DNA of 64,000 nt from Dendrophyllia cribrosa. Its lineage: Eukaryota; Cnidaria; Anthozoa; Scleractinia; Dendrophylliidae. The notes below the pieces were generated by a model that saw nothing but the letters and a program-made list of their open reading frames with translations, was not told the origin of the DNA and made no database searches. Position numbers and translations under genes: made by a program. Positions 35,419 through 47,400 of the stretch are shown here, piece after piece (position 1 is the stretch's first letter; each line of letters opens with the position of its first letter). The stretch lies in assembly GCA_024195265.1 (NCBI GenBank), contig JAJLRJ010000013.1:10651332-10715331 (forward strand), in the 5' to 3' direction.

Positions 35419-35920
35419 ACGGGCCTCTCCCCTCTGTTCCGTCACTTGTCTGCATCTCAGCAATGGTACTATTCATAGTAAGAGTGATAATCGAGGATTT
35501 CAAATAGAAAACTGTTTGGTTGTCGATAACTAATTGCTATAAAGTTTGTCACAGACTGGCCTTTTTCTTATAGACAACTTTTTCTGAACAACAACTAAAT
35601 AGTTATCGATGACAATTGGTCTAGTCTGTCGAGACCCTAATAGTTGTATTTTAGTTTTAAAATAGAGTTTAAAATATAAGCGCGCGAAACCACAGGTAAC
35701 CCAAGCTACTAGTGTGAGAAACTGTATGTTAAAGCAAAAACGTTAGAACCACTTGGAATCAACAGACGCGACGAACTTCATTAACTTTCTCATCACTAGT
35801 CAATTTAGTTTATCACCCGTCAAACCCTTCACCAATCATATCCATTGTTTTTGTTATTCTTTAGTTTTTTCAAAACCACTTGTACAACGGTTTTACAGTT
35901 GTAATCATTTATAGTGCTAG
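35220..35920. other. Long C-run and unassigned sequence
   Basis: 35335-35418 is almost pure C, interrupted early by TT; it explains the glycine-rich frame on the minus strand. The remainder to 35920 shows nothing recognisable. Long homopolymers are also likely sites of assembly error. Confidence 0.6.
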
Positions 35921-35923
35921 CCC

Positions 35924-35952
35924 CTGAAGAAGCTTTGTTTTGCAAAGCGAAA
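35924..35952 (+). ncRNA. Hammerhead-ribozyme-like core
   Basis: CTGAAGA, then a 6-bp helix GCTTTG / CAAAGC, then GAAA. It is preceded by GCTAGCCC, a possible helix I strand. Likely the remains of a Penelope-like terminal repeat. Confidence 0.5.
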
Positions 35953-36099
35953 TATTGGGCACTATTATATTCCACTTTTATTTCATTTTATTTGCTTCTG
36001 CTTCTGCTTCTGTTTTTCTGCCGTAAGGATCAGTTCGCCGTTTCTTTTGTTTCACTATATTGAGTTAGCTGCGGTCAGGGGCTGTATTTTTCGGAGGGA

Positions 36100-36230
36100 A
36101 ATGTAATGTAATGTAATGTAATGTAATGTAATGTAATGTAATGTAATGTAATGTAATGTAATGTAATGTAATGTAATGTAATGTAATGTAATGTAATGTA
36201 ATGTAATGTAATGTAATGTAATGTAGTGTA
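36100..36230. repeat. (TAATG)n microsatellite
   Basis: About 25 almost perfect copies of the 5-base unit, with one variant unit (TAGTG) at the right end. Confidence 0.95.
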
Positions 36231-36283
36231 AAACTATATTTTTACCGTGACGGTAAAATATTAGTATAGGGTTCTCGACAAAC

Positions 36284-36699
36284 GCTAGGCTAAGGAGGTG
36301 CTGCCGGGTCGCTCATACCTTGATCACAAATCTCTGATTTCCCCGCCCTATTTTTGTGTGTAAGAAAGAATTCCGATTACTGAAACCCTGTCTAAGACAT
36401 TTACAAAGTGTCCCACTGACTTTGTTGTACGCGTAATTATAAATTTGGCACCAATGCCGAAGTCAACGGCAGTCAGCGCCAACAAAATACCGGTTGAAAT
36501 TCGGCTTGTCAGTGAGGTTTGAATAAATTAAGATATATGCTTATCGACATAAAGCCATTTAAAGATACCCCCGTTTAAGATAAAAGGTGTAGAAATCGAT
36601 ACTCCTCACACCATTTTCAAGACAACAACCCCGTAAACATACCCTGACATTGCCAAACGTTCCCGTTAAGGCCACGGCTAGGGGAATACCCTTCTACCC

Positions 36700-36742
<43 letters not shown>

Positions 36743-36990
36743 ACTACCCCGCCTCCGCGGGACGAGGGGACATGTCAGTGTTACTTTTGGTAACAACCTA
36801 GAAGCTTGAAAAAATTCGAGACTTGTTTGTTCTAATACCATCCCACGGCCTAATAGAAAATTCCACCTGTTCTGTCTTTGGCCTGCTCCTACGCGTTACG
36901 TATCAGTTCCAAGTCGCCCCATTCGAATACTGCGCGCCTTCCTCGAACAATCGCCCACTTCTTAAAAAGACAGCAGCCGGATTTCTTGCC
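36284..36990. repeat. Direct duplication, unit 1
   Basis: Matches 37583-38230 at an offset of roughly 1.3 kb with many substitutions. It shares blocks such as GTGTAAGAAAGAATTCCGAT, CATCCCACGGCCTAATAG and ATTCGAATACTGCGCGCC. It contains a C-run (36702-36742) where unit 2 has only a short one. Part of it (36470-36600) is related in inverse orientation to 19380-19600. Confidence 0.8.
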
Positions 36991-37582
36991 TTCTGAAAAG
37001 ATTTCCATTTTGAAGAAATTGTCCGTCGTCGAACAAACGTAGGGTAACATTTCCGAATTTGCTAAGTCGTATATGCGCTAAAAAAGACTCAAATTTGGCA
37101 ATTTTACTTAGTCAACAGGGAAACAAGGTGAGGCATATTCATTGAATTTTTATTCCCGATACTATGCCTAATAATATGTTCGTTAAATTCCCATGCAAAC
37201 CTTTATAATTTGCGCCGTTACGCAACACGGCTTCTCACACAAAGCGCAGCCGTTACGTTATGTCTCAGTGACGTGACGCTCATATTCGCAAGACTCACAG
37301 ACTCTCAATATACGGTTTCTCACAATATGGGTTTCCTGTGGCGAGACCATTAGTTTTCATTTGCGCGTAACACTCCCTTGACGGTTTGCGCGGAAAACAC
37401 TTACACCTGCTCTTTAAGCTTATGAAGTCGCTCTATTTTCCTGGTGAGAGATTAAATTACCTCATTTTCTCTTGTTTTTGGCTAAAAAAATAAAGATGGC
37501 GAGCATCTTTTGGCAAAGCCTACAGAGGGGGTGGGGGGAGGGCGGAAGGGGGCGAGGGTACTCGGCAGACGCAAGATTAGGG

Positions 37583-38230
37583 AGGTACTGCCGGGCCGCT
37601 CAAACCTTGACCACAACTCTCTGATTTTCCCACCCTATTTTCGTGTGTAAGAAAGAATTCCGATTGCTGAAACCTTGTCTAAGACACAAGTTTCCCACTG
37701 GCTTTGTTGTACGAGTAATTATAAACCGAAGTCAACAGAAGTCAGCGCCAAGAAAATACCGGTTGAAATTCGACTTGTGGTGAGGTTTTTATAAATGAAG
37801 ATATATGCTCATTATCGACATTAGGCCATGTAAAGATACTCCATTTAAGACAAAAAGGTGAAGAAATCGATACCGTCATACGATTTTCAAGACAACAACT
37901 CCTGTAACTCCCCCTGTCGGGCCGCCCGTCCCCGTTTAGACCAAACTGTGGGGAATACCCCTCCTCCATCCCCCTTCCCCGCCCACGCGGGACGCGGGGA
38001 CATGTCGGTGTTACTTTTGGTAATAATTGCGGCAACGTAGAAAGCTGGAAAAAATGCTAGACTTGATAGTTCTAACACCATCCCACGGCCTAATAGAAAA
38101 TTCCACCTGTTTTGCCCTTGGCCTGCCCCTACGCGTCACGTATGCAAAGTCGCCCCATTCGAATACTGCGCGCCTTCCTCAAACAATCGCCCACATCCTA
38201 AAAAGGCACAGCCGGATTTCTTGCCTTCTG
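37583..38230. repeat. Direct duplication, unit 2
   Basis: Counterpart of 36284-36990. The frames inside are shadows of repeat sequence and differ between the units. No gene recognised between the units (37000-37580). Confidence 0.8.
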
Positions 38231-38702
38231 AAAGGATCTGAATAAATAAAAAAATGTCCGTCATCGTACAAACGTAGGTTAAAATTTCCAAATTTGCTAA
38301 GACATAGATGCACAATTTTGAAAAAAAAAGACAACTCAAGTTTGGCTATTTTATTAAGGGTGCGTTTACTTGGACGTCTTCTGGAATAAGAATATGCAAA
38401 ATGGTCACAAAAAGTCGCTATTTTCGGAATTTGGGAGCCACTAAAAAACTAAACATATGCTATTGTCGTACTATAACATGTTTTGAAAGATTTATACTCC
38501 TAAACAAACAATTCTCAGAGACTATTCTGTTTATTATACGGGGAATCGAACGTTCCCTAATTTAAAGGTACTCTTTCCAGTTGTGATTATCTAGTTGTGT
38601 CGATGGAAATTTGTCCATACCGGGTAATTTAGCCTCATAGTCATTTAGCCGTGGACATTTGGCCCCCATGTTTACATGTAAACACGTTTTAGCCACCCAT
38701 TA

Positions 38703-39067
38703 TAAGGAGCTTAAGCAACGACGACGGCAACGCCAAGGAAAACGTCACTTGAAAAAAGGATTCGCGCTACTTTAAACTACTTTGCAGTTGCTCCAATTTG
38801 TTTAGTTTGTCTAATGTGACTGGATTGTCCAGGAGCTGAATTTAAAGGGATGGCTTTCCGGTTCAAATGGAGAAAGGAAAATTAACCGTCGTGTGTTCAC
38901 GTTCTCCAAAAAACCTATAATTTGATCATTTAACGTTGTTGTTTTGCAGGGAACGGCAAAGAAATGTACCAAAATGTAAAACGCACGTGCAGAGGTATTG
39001 TTTTCGCTCATTCAGCCTATTGTTTTGTGCCGTTCTCGCTGCCGTCGGCGTCGTGGTTGCTTATTAA
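38703..39067. mobile_element. MITE with ACGACGACGGCAACG ends
   Basis: The left end, AAGGAGCTTAAGCAACGACG, mirrors the right end, which reads TAAGCAACCACGACGCCG on the other strand. The right third, TATTGTTTTGTGCCGTTCTC, also occurs inside the element at 4223-4613. Confidence 0.6.
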
Positions 39068-39165
39068 ACATGCGTTTAGAACGGCATGGAATATACATAT
39101 ACTCCAGTGATAAAAAATAATTAAATTTCTCTGCGCAGCGCATGATATTAATAAGTACTAAAATA

Positions 39166-39510
39166 AAAATGACGAGTTTCGACGTTGTTCAATTATTTTT
39201 CTTCCGACGTTTAATTTCGGCAGTGCTGCCTTTTTTAGGGTACAAAGCTATCGACCAACACCGGTTGTTCAAAAGGTGGATAGCGCCAGGATAGCGCTAT
39301 CCACCGGATAAATCCAAAACCAATTGTGTTGTCCACTGGATAGTGATTTATCCGGTGGATAGAGCTATCCATCTTTTGAACAACCGGGGCTTTTTAACCG
39401 TTTATCTGTTTTTAACATTTTCACGGGTACCCTGAAGAAGGCAGTATTGCCGGAATGTCGACCGAAAGAAAAATAATTGAACAGCGTCGAAATTCATCAT
39501 TTTTATCTTA
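39166..39510. mobile_element. Inverted Penelope-type ends around a MITE
   Basis: The outer inverted repeats (GTTTCGACGTTGTTCAATTA against TAATTGAACAGCGTCGAAA) enclose degenerate hammerhead-like cores: minus strand near 39218-39240, with GGCAG / CTGCC then GAAA; plus strand at 39432-39454, with CTGAAGA, GGCA / TGCC, then GGAA instead of GAAA. A separate palindromic MITE fills 39261-39388. Confidence 0.55.
39261..39388. mobile_element. Short MITE, GGATAGCGCTATCC family
   Basis: The inverted ends CCGGTTGTTCAAAAGGTGGA enclose GATAGCGCTATCC and GGATAAATC blocks repeated in both orientations. Confidence 0.75.
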
Positions 39511-39519
39511 ATACATATA

Positions 39520-40855
39520 GTTACTCAAGTTTCACTTCGCGCAACACGTTTTTAGAACGAATAGAACCGATATACATATACTCCAATGTCTTTTCTCGCA
39601 ACACACTTTCTGAACCTTTCCGTTTTAGTTTCATAACTCCTATTTGCTGCTCAGGCTCTCAGCGCTTGAATGTATATTGCAGCATTACACTTGCTTGTAG
39701 GTAATCGGCCAGCACATGGCCTTGTTGTTTGGTCGTTGCGGAATGATGTGGAAAGTATAGGGAGAAAACTCTCTCTACAGCAGCAGAAACTATTTGGACC
39801 AACAGAACTTTCTCTAATTAGGGAGGTTTTTTTTGCCACCATTCAACGTTTTTCTCTTCAAAAGCAATATTAATTAAACTGCATCTTGTGCAGCAGCGAC
39901 GCAGTTTGCGGGTAGCTTCATTGTGGCTTCTGATTGTTGCACCAGTGTTGAGAAATATGAACTCACGGTCTCGTGCGTCGGTGTCACCCACTGTACGGTG
40001 ACTGGGCACATAACGTTTGCAGCCTTGATAGCCGAAATTGTGTCTGATAAACTTCCCAAAAAACACTCTTATATGACTGGTTAAACACATGCTTTAAGCC
40101 TTAAAATGAAAATAGGGTCATAACAAATCGATAACAAAGCCTTAAACTGACAAACTCAATGTAAGCAGAAATTCACTTATGGCTCTCTAATAATGTGTGT
40201 GATTGTGCTCTGTAACTGACAAAAAATTCTGATATTGCAAGCAGTGCTACTTCGGCAAAAACAGTGGCAAAAATTGTGCCAAAAAATGTGCTACCACAAT
40301 GATCGATAAAAGCCTACCTGCTAGCGAATTTTGTCATCGTGCCGACATCAAAACTTGAATTTCCAGTACGTTGTTTATTAAAGAGAGGGCTGTTATTCAA
40401 GAAATTATCCTTTCTCCGTTTTTACTTCTTCTCGTGTTTTAATTCGGTATCAAGTAAATCAAGAGAGAATGATCTAGATAGAATCTAGATGCCACTCTTT
40501 TTTACGCCCGGAAAGTGACTGAATATTATCCCGAAACTGAATTAGAATGCCGACAAACTGCAATTTTGAGTTAAGAACTAGTTGGATTTTTTGCTGAGCC
40601 GGACTGTTTTCAGTCTGATGTTCTATTATTTGTGAAACATGACTGTACTGAAATGTTACCCACGTACTGGTCAGGTACGCCAGTCTCCAGACATGTCTGC
40701 GCCATATATAGTTTATCGCTTAGAACAACAGCGCAGATACATTTTTATTAAGCAATTTGTTTCCGTCGAATATTTTCGTATCTCTTGCGAAATAAAAAGC
40801 TATATAAATTCATAATATTCGATGTCTTTTAGTTGGATTGTTTTAACACAATGGT
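39520..40855. other. No gene recognised
   Basis: Spacer with short frames on both strands. No domain, TIR or tRNA seen. Confidence 0.4.
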
Positions 40856-40863
40856 TCTGTACA

Positions 40864-41281
40864 CCCGGGGGGGGGGGGGGGGGGGGGGGTACTCCCTATA
40901 ATGGGCTATACGGGGATGCTCCGCCCGAAAGGGGTACCTTTTTTAGGCTGGAGGTATATGAAAGGGTCGGGATTTCACGAGTTGAAGTATGTGAAAGGGT
41001 AGGGATTTCACGAAGAATAGGAAATGGTAGCGAAAACACGAGTTGAAGCATAAAAAAGGTAGGGAAAACTGCAATTTAAGTATTATAAAAAGCGCCTTTC
41101 AAAATATATCAAACAGACGCACTCAAAGGCAATATGAAAGGGGTACCATTTTCAACGAAAGGTATATGAAAGGGGTACCATGTTCAATGAAAGGTATATG
41201 AAAGGGGTACCTTTTCTGTCAAAAACAGTATATGAAAGGGTAAGGGTTTGGACCTCGGGGCGGAGCATCCCCGTACAGAGT

Positions 41282-41318
<37 letters not shown>

Positions 41319-41319
41319 G
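40864..41319. mobile_element. hAT-like MITE with perfect 8-bp duplication
   Basis: Both ends are CCCGGG plus a long G- or C-run, then GTACTC. The perfect 8-bp duplication TCTGTACA lies at 40856-40863 and 41320-41327. Inverted subterminal blocks: ACGGGGATGCTCCGCCC / GGGCGGAGCATCCCCGT. The interior is made of AAAGGGGTACC repeats. Non-coding; the poly-G tracts create glycine- and proline-rich shadow frames. Confidence 0.85.
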
Positions 41320-41588
41320 TCTGTACAGTCGAACTGCTACAGTTTGACAAACAACCTGTTGGCAAACAAGCATGCAAGATCAACAAAACACCTGGTTGAG
41401 AATAACAGGGCAAATAAAAAAAACTCATTTATTGTAAATCGGCAGATGCAACTACTGATATTTCGCAGAAACAATCAATAACATTTCTGGTGCTTACGCA
41501 AAGCCATAATTATCGAATATTATCGAGGAAAGGAGAAATAACACACTTGAAATCACTTTATTTCAAGGCGCAAGTGACACAGAATAAG

Positions 41589-41838
41589 CACGTGCGCAGC
41601 TGGCTTCTGATTGGTAATGACGTCATGTATTTTTCTCCAACTGACTGACACGGTTGTTTTCAAGTATTTACCGACGGCTGGTGTGAGATGTGGAGTGCTC
41701 AATGAATGGAATTTAACGTCGTTGGAAGCTCTAAATCGAATTTCTTTGCATCTTGTGTTGCTTTGGTCGATTGGTTTCATCGATATTCTCTTACGTTCTA
41801 AACAGTGGAGCAAACTTCGCACGCTACTTAGCTGAGCG
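41589..41838 (+). promoter_or_regulatory. Candidate promoter and 5'UTR exon of the GTPase gene
   Basis: CACGTG (41589-41594), an inverted CCAAT box (41610-41614) and a full CRE TGACGTCA (41618-41625) cluster within 40 bases. They are followed by about 200 bases without repeat character and a consensus splice donor, GCG/GTGAGT, at 41838/41839. A matching acceptor, TTGTTTTCAG, lies at 44321-44330, 66 bases before the GTPase ATG. Together these fit a TATA-less promoter and a non-coding first exon. This is inferred from motifs only. Confidence 0.4.
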
Positions 41839-41839
41839 G

Positions 41840-43115
41840 TGAGTACAAGGAGCTAACTTCCTCTCGCCGCGATCCTATCAAAGTTGTTTTTCAAACATGC
41901 TAATGAACAACCTCATCTGTGAAGATCGCAGTTCTCTGTGCACGCGAGGTCGCAGACAACATAAATACCAAAAAAATACTTGCGATTTAAAATGTACAGG
42001 CTTATCTGAAAACGATCGGTTTTAATATGTCTTGCTCTGATGAATACTTCGATAATAATATCGATCACAATTATTTGTATTTTTTCTTTTGAGTATTAGG
42101 CTGAAATCTTTTGTAGCATTTTGTCTAATAGTGATACCTACCTACGAATTCAGTAACACAGTTTTATTTTCTAGCTAGAAGAGGACTTAAGACTTATGTC
42201 TGCAGATATATAAGGCTTAGTATAGAGAGCCTTCAAAGTTTTCAGTCGTCGAATATCAAATGAATCAAAATTACAAACTCCATCGTGTGCTATAAGCTTA
42301 CTGTTTATTTCGTCGCTTATTTTGTACAATTAACCTTACATGTACTTTGATCGAAGAAACAGTCTCGTTCCGGTTTCGTCAGTGAAGCTAAACAGTTTGT
42401 TAATATCCATAAGCAAGGTACATGTAACAAACCAACGGGCTGTTTTTTTTTTGTTTTATTAGCACGCTTTATGGGTTTGCTTTGATAATCTGTTCCTTGG
42501 GGTATTAACAAAATAAAATTATGAAGGACTTTTCGTTGAAGATACATCTTTTCCATTGATCATATTGTTATCACTTCAATTTGGGTGTTTTGGAAGGGCT
42601 GTATGTCATACTTTTACCTGCTTCAAATATGTTCAATTAACATGATATTTAATATGATAACAATAATTATTATTATGAAAGGCTGGGCGTGTTTGTCCTT
42701 TTTTTTTTTGTTACCATAAGCTACTTAAGATATATTTTGCAAGGTCAATTACTTATGGGTAAAGGGGCATGGGGTAACGCCCATGTGTCTGGTATCACTA
42801 AAAGGGTGCGTTAGATTGGCGTTATTCCAGAATGAGAATATTACAAGAATGGTCAGACTGAGTACAAATCCTTTATGTCAGGAATTTAAAGCCATAAAAG
42901 GAGCTCTGTCATGGGAATTGTGACGTTTTTGGGTCAAAACGAAAACCCGATTTTTTGTTTTATGTTTAATTAAATGTGATGGCAAATCTGTTGATGAAAT
43001 GGTTTATAACAAAGATGCTTGCCGAACTGTACATGTAGGAACAACATCATAAAATCTGATAGCTACATGTAGTCATGAACTTCCTTGAACATGCATAAAC
43101 ATGGACTTTTTTAAA
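41840..43115. other. No gene recognised; presumed 5'UTR intron
   Basis: AT-rich. A MITE-like fragment may lie near 42806-42850 (a GTTATTCCAGAATGAGAATA block). No coding region recognised. Confidence 0.35.
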
Positions 43116-43117
43116 TA

Positions 43118-43620
43118 CAGTCAAACCGCTATTAGGCGGCCACCTATAAAGCTGCTACCGCCTGTTAAGCGGCCAGTTGTCAAAGTCCCAAATTTATTTT
43201 CAGTATAATACTGTGAATAAAACCCCTATTAAGCGACCACCCCTATTAAGCCACCGCGGCCACCTTTTGGCAGTCCCGATGAGGGTTTTCCTATTGTTTT
43301 TACCCCATTTAAGCGTGCACCAAAAATTTTATACATGTACAGCTGTAGCTAGCATCGTTTTGAATAACCTGATGACAGATGGGAGTCCAAAATATAAGGT
43401 GATGAATCTTGGCGTGATTTTGTTGTCAAGTAATGTACTTTTGTAAACAACATATATATGTAATCAGCATGTCATGTGATCAATTTTGCCCTCTAGTTCA
43501 ATTTCTGCCATATTACGTGCCAAATTTTAGAACACGTTCTATTAATTAAATGGTAAACCTCTATTAAGCGTCAGTTAGCCATTTTCAAGAGTGACTGCTT
43601 TTAAAATAGCGGTTTGACTG
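43118..43620. mobile_element. Tc1/mariner-like MITE, CAGTCAAACC family
   Basis: The termini CAGTCAAACCGCTATT are inverted at both ends, flanked by TA (43116-43117 and 43621-43622). The interior has repeated TATTAAGCG-type blocks. A single end of a related element appears at about 57538. Confidence 0.85.
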
Positions 43621-43754
43621 TATTAATCCATACCATCAATCAACCTTTCTCATACATACCATGAGAAATATATTTTGGACACCAGCAAGCTACATTACAT
43701 GTACATGTATTAGCCTGCACAATACACAATACTAGCTAACCCTAACCCTAATGA

Positions 43755-43963
43755 CCCCCCCCCCCCCCCCCCCCCCCCCACTCCCAAAGTGCCTGTAACA
43801 AGTGCAGGCTAAGCAAGCACAGGGTTTTTGTTAAGATTGCAATAATGGGGACTAAATTGTGAATGACAGGGACCATTTCTTGGCATAAAGTCTCAATTTG
43901 GAGTATGTGTGGGAGGGGGATGCCCCCCTCTCACTGGGTGGGGGGGGGGGGGGGGGGGGGGTT
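43755..43963. repeat. Paired C-run and G-run
   Basis: A C-run at 43757-43779 and a G-run at 43939-43961 face each other. They may be the worn ends of a G-run MITE, but I see no target duplication. Confidence 0.4.
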
Positions 43964-44396
43964 ATGGGGGAAATTTTGAGGTCCAAAGTGTGCATTTTAG
44001 GCCATTTATGACACATTTGGGTTTTTGTTTTAACTACTATGAAAGAGGCATTAGTAACGAAACAAGTTTTATTTCACTCGTAATAAAGATCAAATAACCC
44101 ATCAACTTTAGCAGTTCTTTATTCAAATATCTTAGCACATTTTCCTGAGAAATAGCCGGGACAAGAATTAAAGTAGCTGAGTAAAAGTCCCGGTGTCCCT
44201 GCTCTAGTAAAAACCCCTAAAGCTAAGAAGAGCTTGCGTACTGATCATGTTTTGGTGCCTTAATTTAGTGTTCTGACTAATATTACACAGAACTGTCACA
44301 TTGGTTAAAACAAACTCTATTTGTTTTCAGGGCTGATTTCTTTACAGCTGTGGATGGAAAGTGTTTTAGTGCTCCCACAATTTTGAACCCAGAGCC

Positions 44397-44480
44397 ATGT
44401 TTCGCCTGTGTGTTGTAGGTAGTGGTGGAGTTGGCAAGAGCTCGTTAACCATTCGATACTTGAAGAATGAGTTTACTGAG
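44397..44480 (+). CDS. GTPase coding exon 1
   Basis: 28 codons from the ATG to FTE, including the P-loop. Donor GAG/GTAATT at 44481; ends in phase 0. Upstream AG acceptors lie at 44329-44330 and 44346-44347. Confidence 0.9.
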
Positions 44481-47400
44481 GTAATTCATAAGATTCTGAT
44501 TTTTCAGTCCTTTGAACATCTCAAATACCCCAATGTACACAGTTGCCCACTTAGTGTCCTGGCCTTTGCTTGGAAGCGAGGCTGAAGTTGACATCGTTTT
44601 GATACAAAAGACATAATTTTTTTTTACAAAATTAATATTACATGTATGTAGTGGTTAAAAGTTAGTAATGTTTTGAGGCTGCTGCCTCTTCATCAGTGAA
44701 AATGACTGCATCTGTCCAAAAATGTGCGCATGCTATTTCAAATGCCCAACAACAAAATAAAAGTTGCATCAGATGCGTACACACTAACCACAGTTCTACT
44801 GAAATTTAAAATCAACATTGAGCCCAGTGGGGCATAGAGTCGCTGTGGCAAAATATCATTTGGCCCTTCCTTTGGCATCTGGTTCTTAAGTGCACCTAAA
44901 CCCAAAATTGTTTTTTCACTTAATCAACTCCATGTACGTTGAAAAGTTAAATAGTTAAATATTTCTTGTTTTTAACATTGCGTTAGTCAATTATAGAGGT
45001 TTGAATTTACAAAATTTTAAGATGACGTCAAATCAAGAATCGTTTATTACTCATGCGCGAAGCGGCATGAGGTAAGGTTTCGGCTCCGTTTTTCTTGTTA
45101 TTATTATTATTATTATTTTTTGTGTCACGATTTTGCATGCAAATTTATGCACGCATATTTTAAATTGCGCACTTCCGGTTCATGTCTTTGCCATTTACAC
45201 TTCCTGTTTAGTGACTTCCGGCCACTCTCACGTCCGGTAAAAGAGCGTTACTTAAGTATCACAACAGCATCTCCTACAACCCTACATACATTACTATGTT
45301 CACGTTTGGTATTAATACTTAGAAGAATCACTAGCTTCATTGTGGTACAGCCTTCATTTCCAAAACATTCAAGAGTAAACAACGTGGTTTGCAGGAACGA
45401 TGACTGAATGAAAGGAGTAACTCTTCTCCATGTCGGACATCTTCTTATCATGTTTAAAATATATCATAAAACTTTCTTACGCATGCGCATGAGTAAAGGC
45501 TGCTTGGAGCCTCTTGTTATACAACTACTTGTTTCCACCACCAAGTAATATTTTTTTACAAATCAATTGACTATTAACAGTTTTTATTTCGTATTTCTTA
45601 AATTGATTATCCTTCAGCTGTGAACTGCGTATTGTAAATTGAAGTAGAAATAATGGTAAAGTCCTGATTTGACGTCATCTAATTAGCATTTTGCAAATTC
45701 AAATCTCCAGTAACTCACTAACGTGACATTAAAAACATGAAATATTTCACTATTCGACTTTTCAACGTACATTGAGTTGATTAAAAGAAAAAAAAAATTG
45801 GCGGGTTAGGTGCACTTTAAACTTCAGGGTCCAGAGACGATGACCACTCAACTAGTTTAAGGCCTGGGTCAAAGGCTTTAATCAGGATAAAACAGTTTAT
45901 TCGTTATAACTTTAAAGAAATAAGAAATACATGTAGAGACTTACATAGCGCACATGCCTCATGGCACTTTACACACACTTATGAGAATGAGATCGGACAT
46001 CAGCTTATGAAGGCGCCACAGGCAGCCGCCATCTGTCCATTGTTGATCTCATCTCACCCACCCCACCCATGAACAATGTATGGCACTGAGGGTGGTCACA
46101 GCCAGAGTTTTGTTACATTCTCAGTGGTTCTTTTACGTCCCCATGGGAGACGGGACCGCCATTTCTACATGGTCATCCGAGCCACGTGAAGGTCTAACCA
46201 TTTGCCGATGTCATAGCAAAGGCAGCACTTCATCCTCAGTTACTGTATTTTAAGACCCTGAGTGTTGGTCCGGCCGGGGTTCGAACCCGTGACCTCCCGC
46301 TCTGCAGACCGGTGCTCTATCAACTGAGCTAACCAGGAGGGCATACATGTAGAACTGAATCGAAATTTGGCACATGGAAGGTCTTACATGTATCATCCTT
46401 AACATTTTTAAGTATATAATAAGCTTTCCCATAAGTCACGTGACATGTCACGTGGCCATTTTTCTTAAAATAGCAAATATTTGACGAATTGGTGACGGGT
46501 TTAAGAGAAAACATAAAATAGAAACGCTTTTCTGATGCAGATTAAATATTTCCAGCGTTTCGCGTTTGGAATGATCGTCCATTCTTCTCTAAAAACATTT
46601 TGTGAGGACAAAGGTCATTTTTTGGTCCAAAATTCAACCTTTGATTATCTATAAGTTCTGCAATTTAAAACTGGAGGACAATCATTCCAAACGCAGAAGG
46701 AACTAGATATGTTAAACCTCCATCGGAAAAGCTAATTTATTCAACTATACAAAGAAAATTCGCTGGCATATCGCTAATTTGCTTAAATTTTAAAGTTTGA
46801 TCACATGATGTCACTTGACCAAACTTATGCATTGAGGCAGAAGAAGACGTTAAGATTAACATTCAGGCAAAATTTCAACCTGGTCTTCAACCATACATGT
46901 ATTTTCGGAACAGACTTTAAACCCAGGCCTTAAACTACTTGAGCAAGACGATTGTTTTCATACAAACCTACCAGCTTTTTATTTGCAAATCAGGTTGTTT
47001 TTATGTTAACAAGTTTTTGTTCGACATGATTTACAGGTGAAGTGCAGATTAGTTTGTATCAAAACAAAAGTCAACTCCAACCTCACTTTCACTCAAAGGC
47101 CAAAAGCATACATACTCCATAACTAAACATCTTCCACCCCAAAATCTAGCAAGCGGGAAGAATCTCTGAGCAAGGTGGTGTTTAAAATACCTGAGTGCCC
47201 TCTGGGCTATAAATTTACACAACTTCAGATTACATGTAAAGTGAATTCTTCATGTTTTAATGATGCTATTGCTAGCATCTCTCAAAGCATTAGTCTTGAT
47301 GGGACTTGAGCTCTGTTCTTGTTCAAACATTTACTATTGTTTTACACGTAGCACTCCAATATGGCCGTCGGTAATGTGAAAACACTCTATAGCAAGATTG

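Noticed and set aside
41152..41428. Glycine- or proline-rich proteins at G/C-runs here and at 27387, 35294, 36617 and 62229
   Set aside because: They are translations of homopolymer runs at MITE ends.
46258..46342. A functional tRNA gene
   Set aside because: The A and B boxes are good, but the anticodon stem has mismatches and the sequence continues into a SINE body and tail with an 11-bp target duplication.
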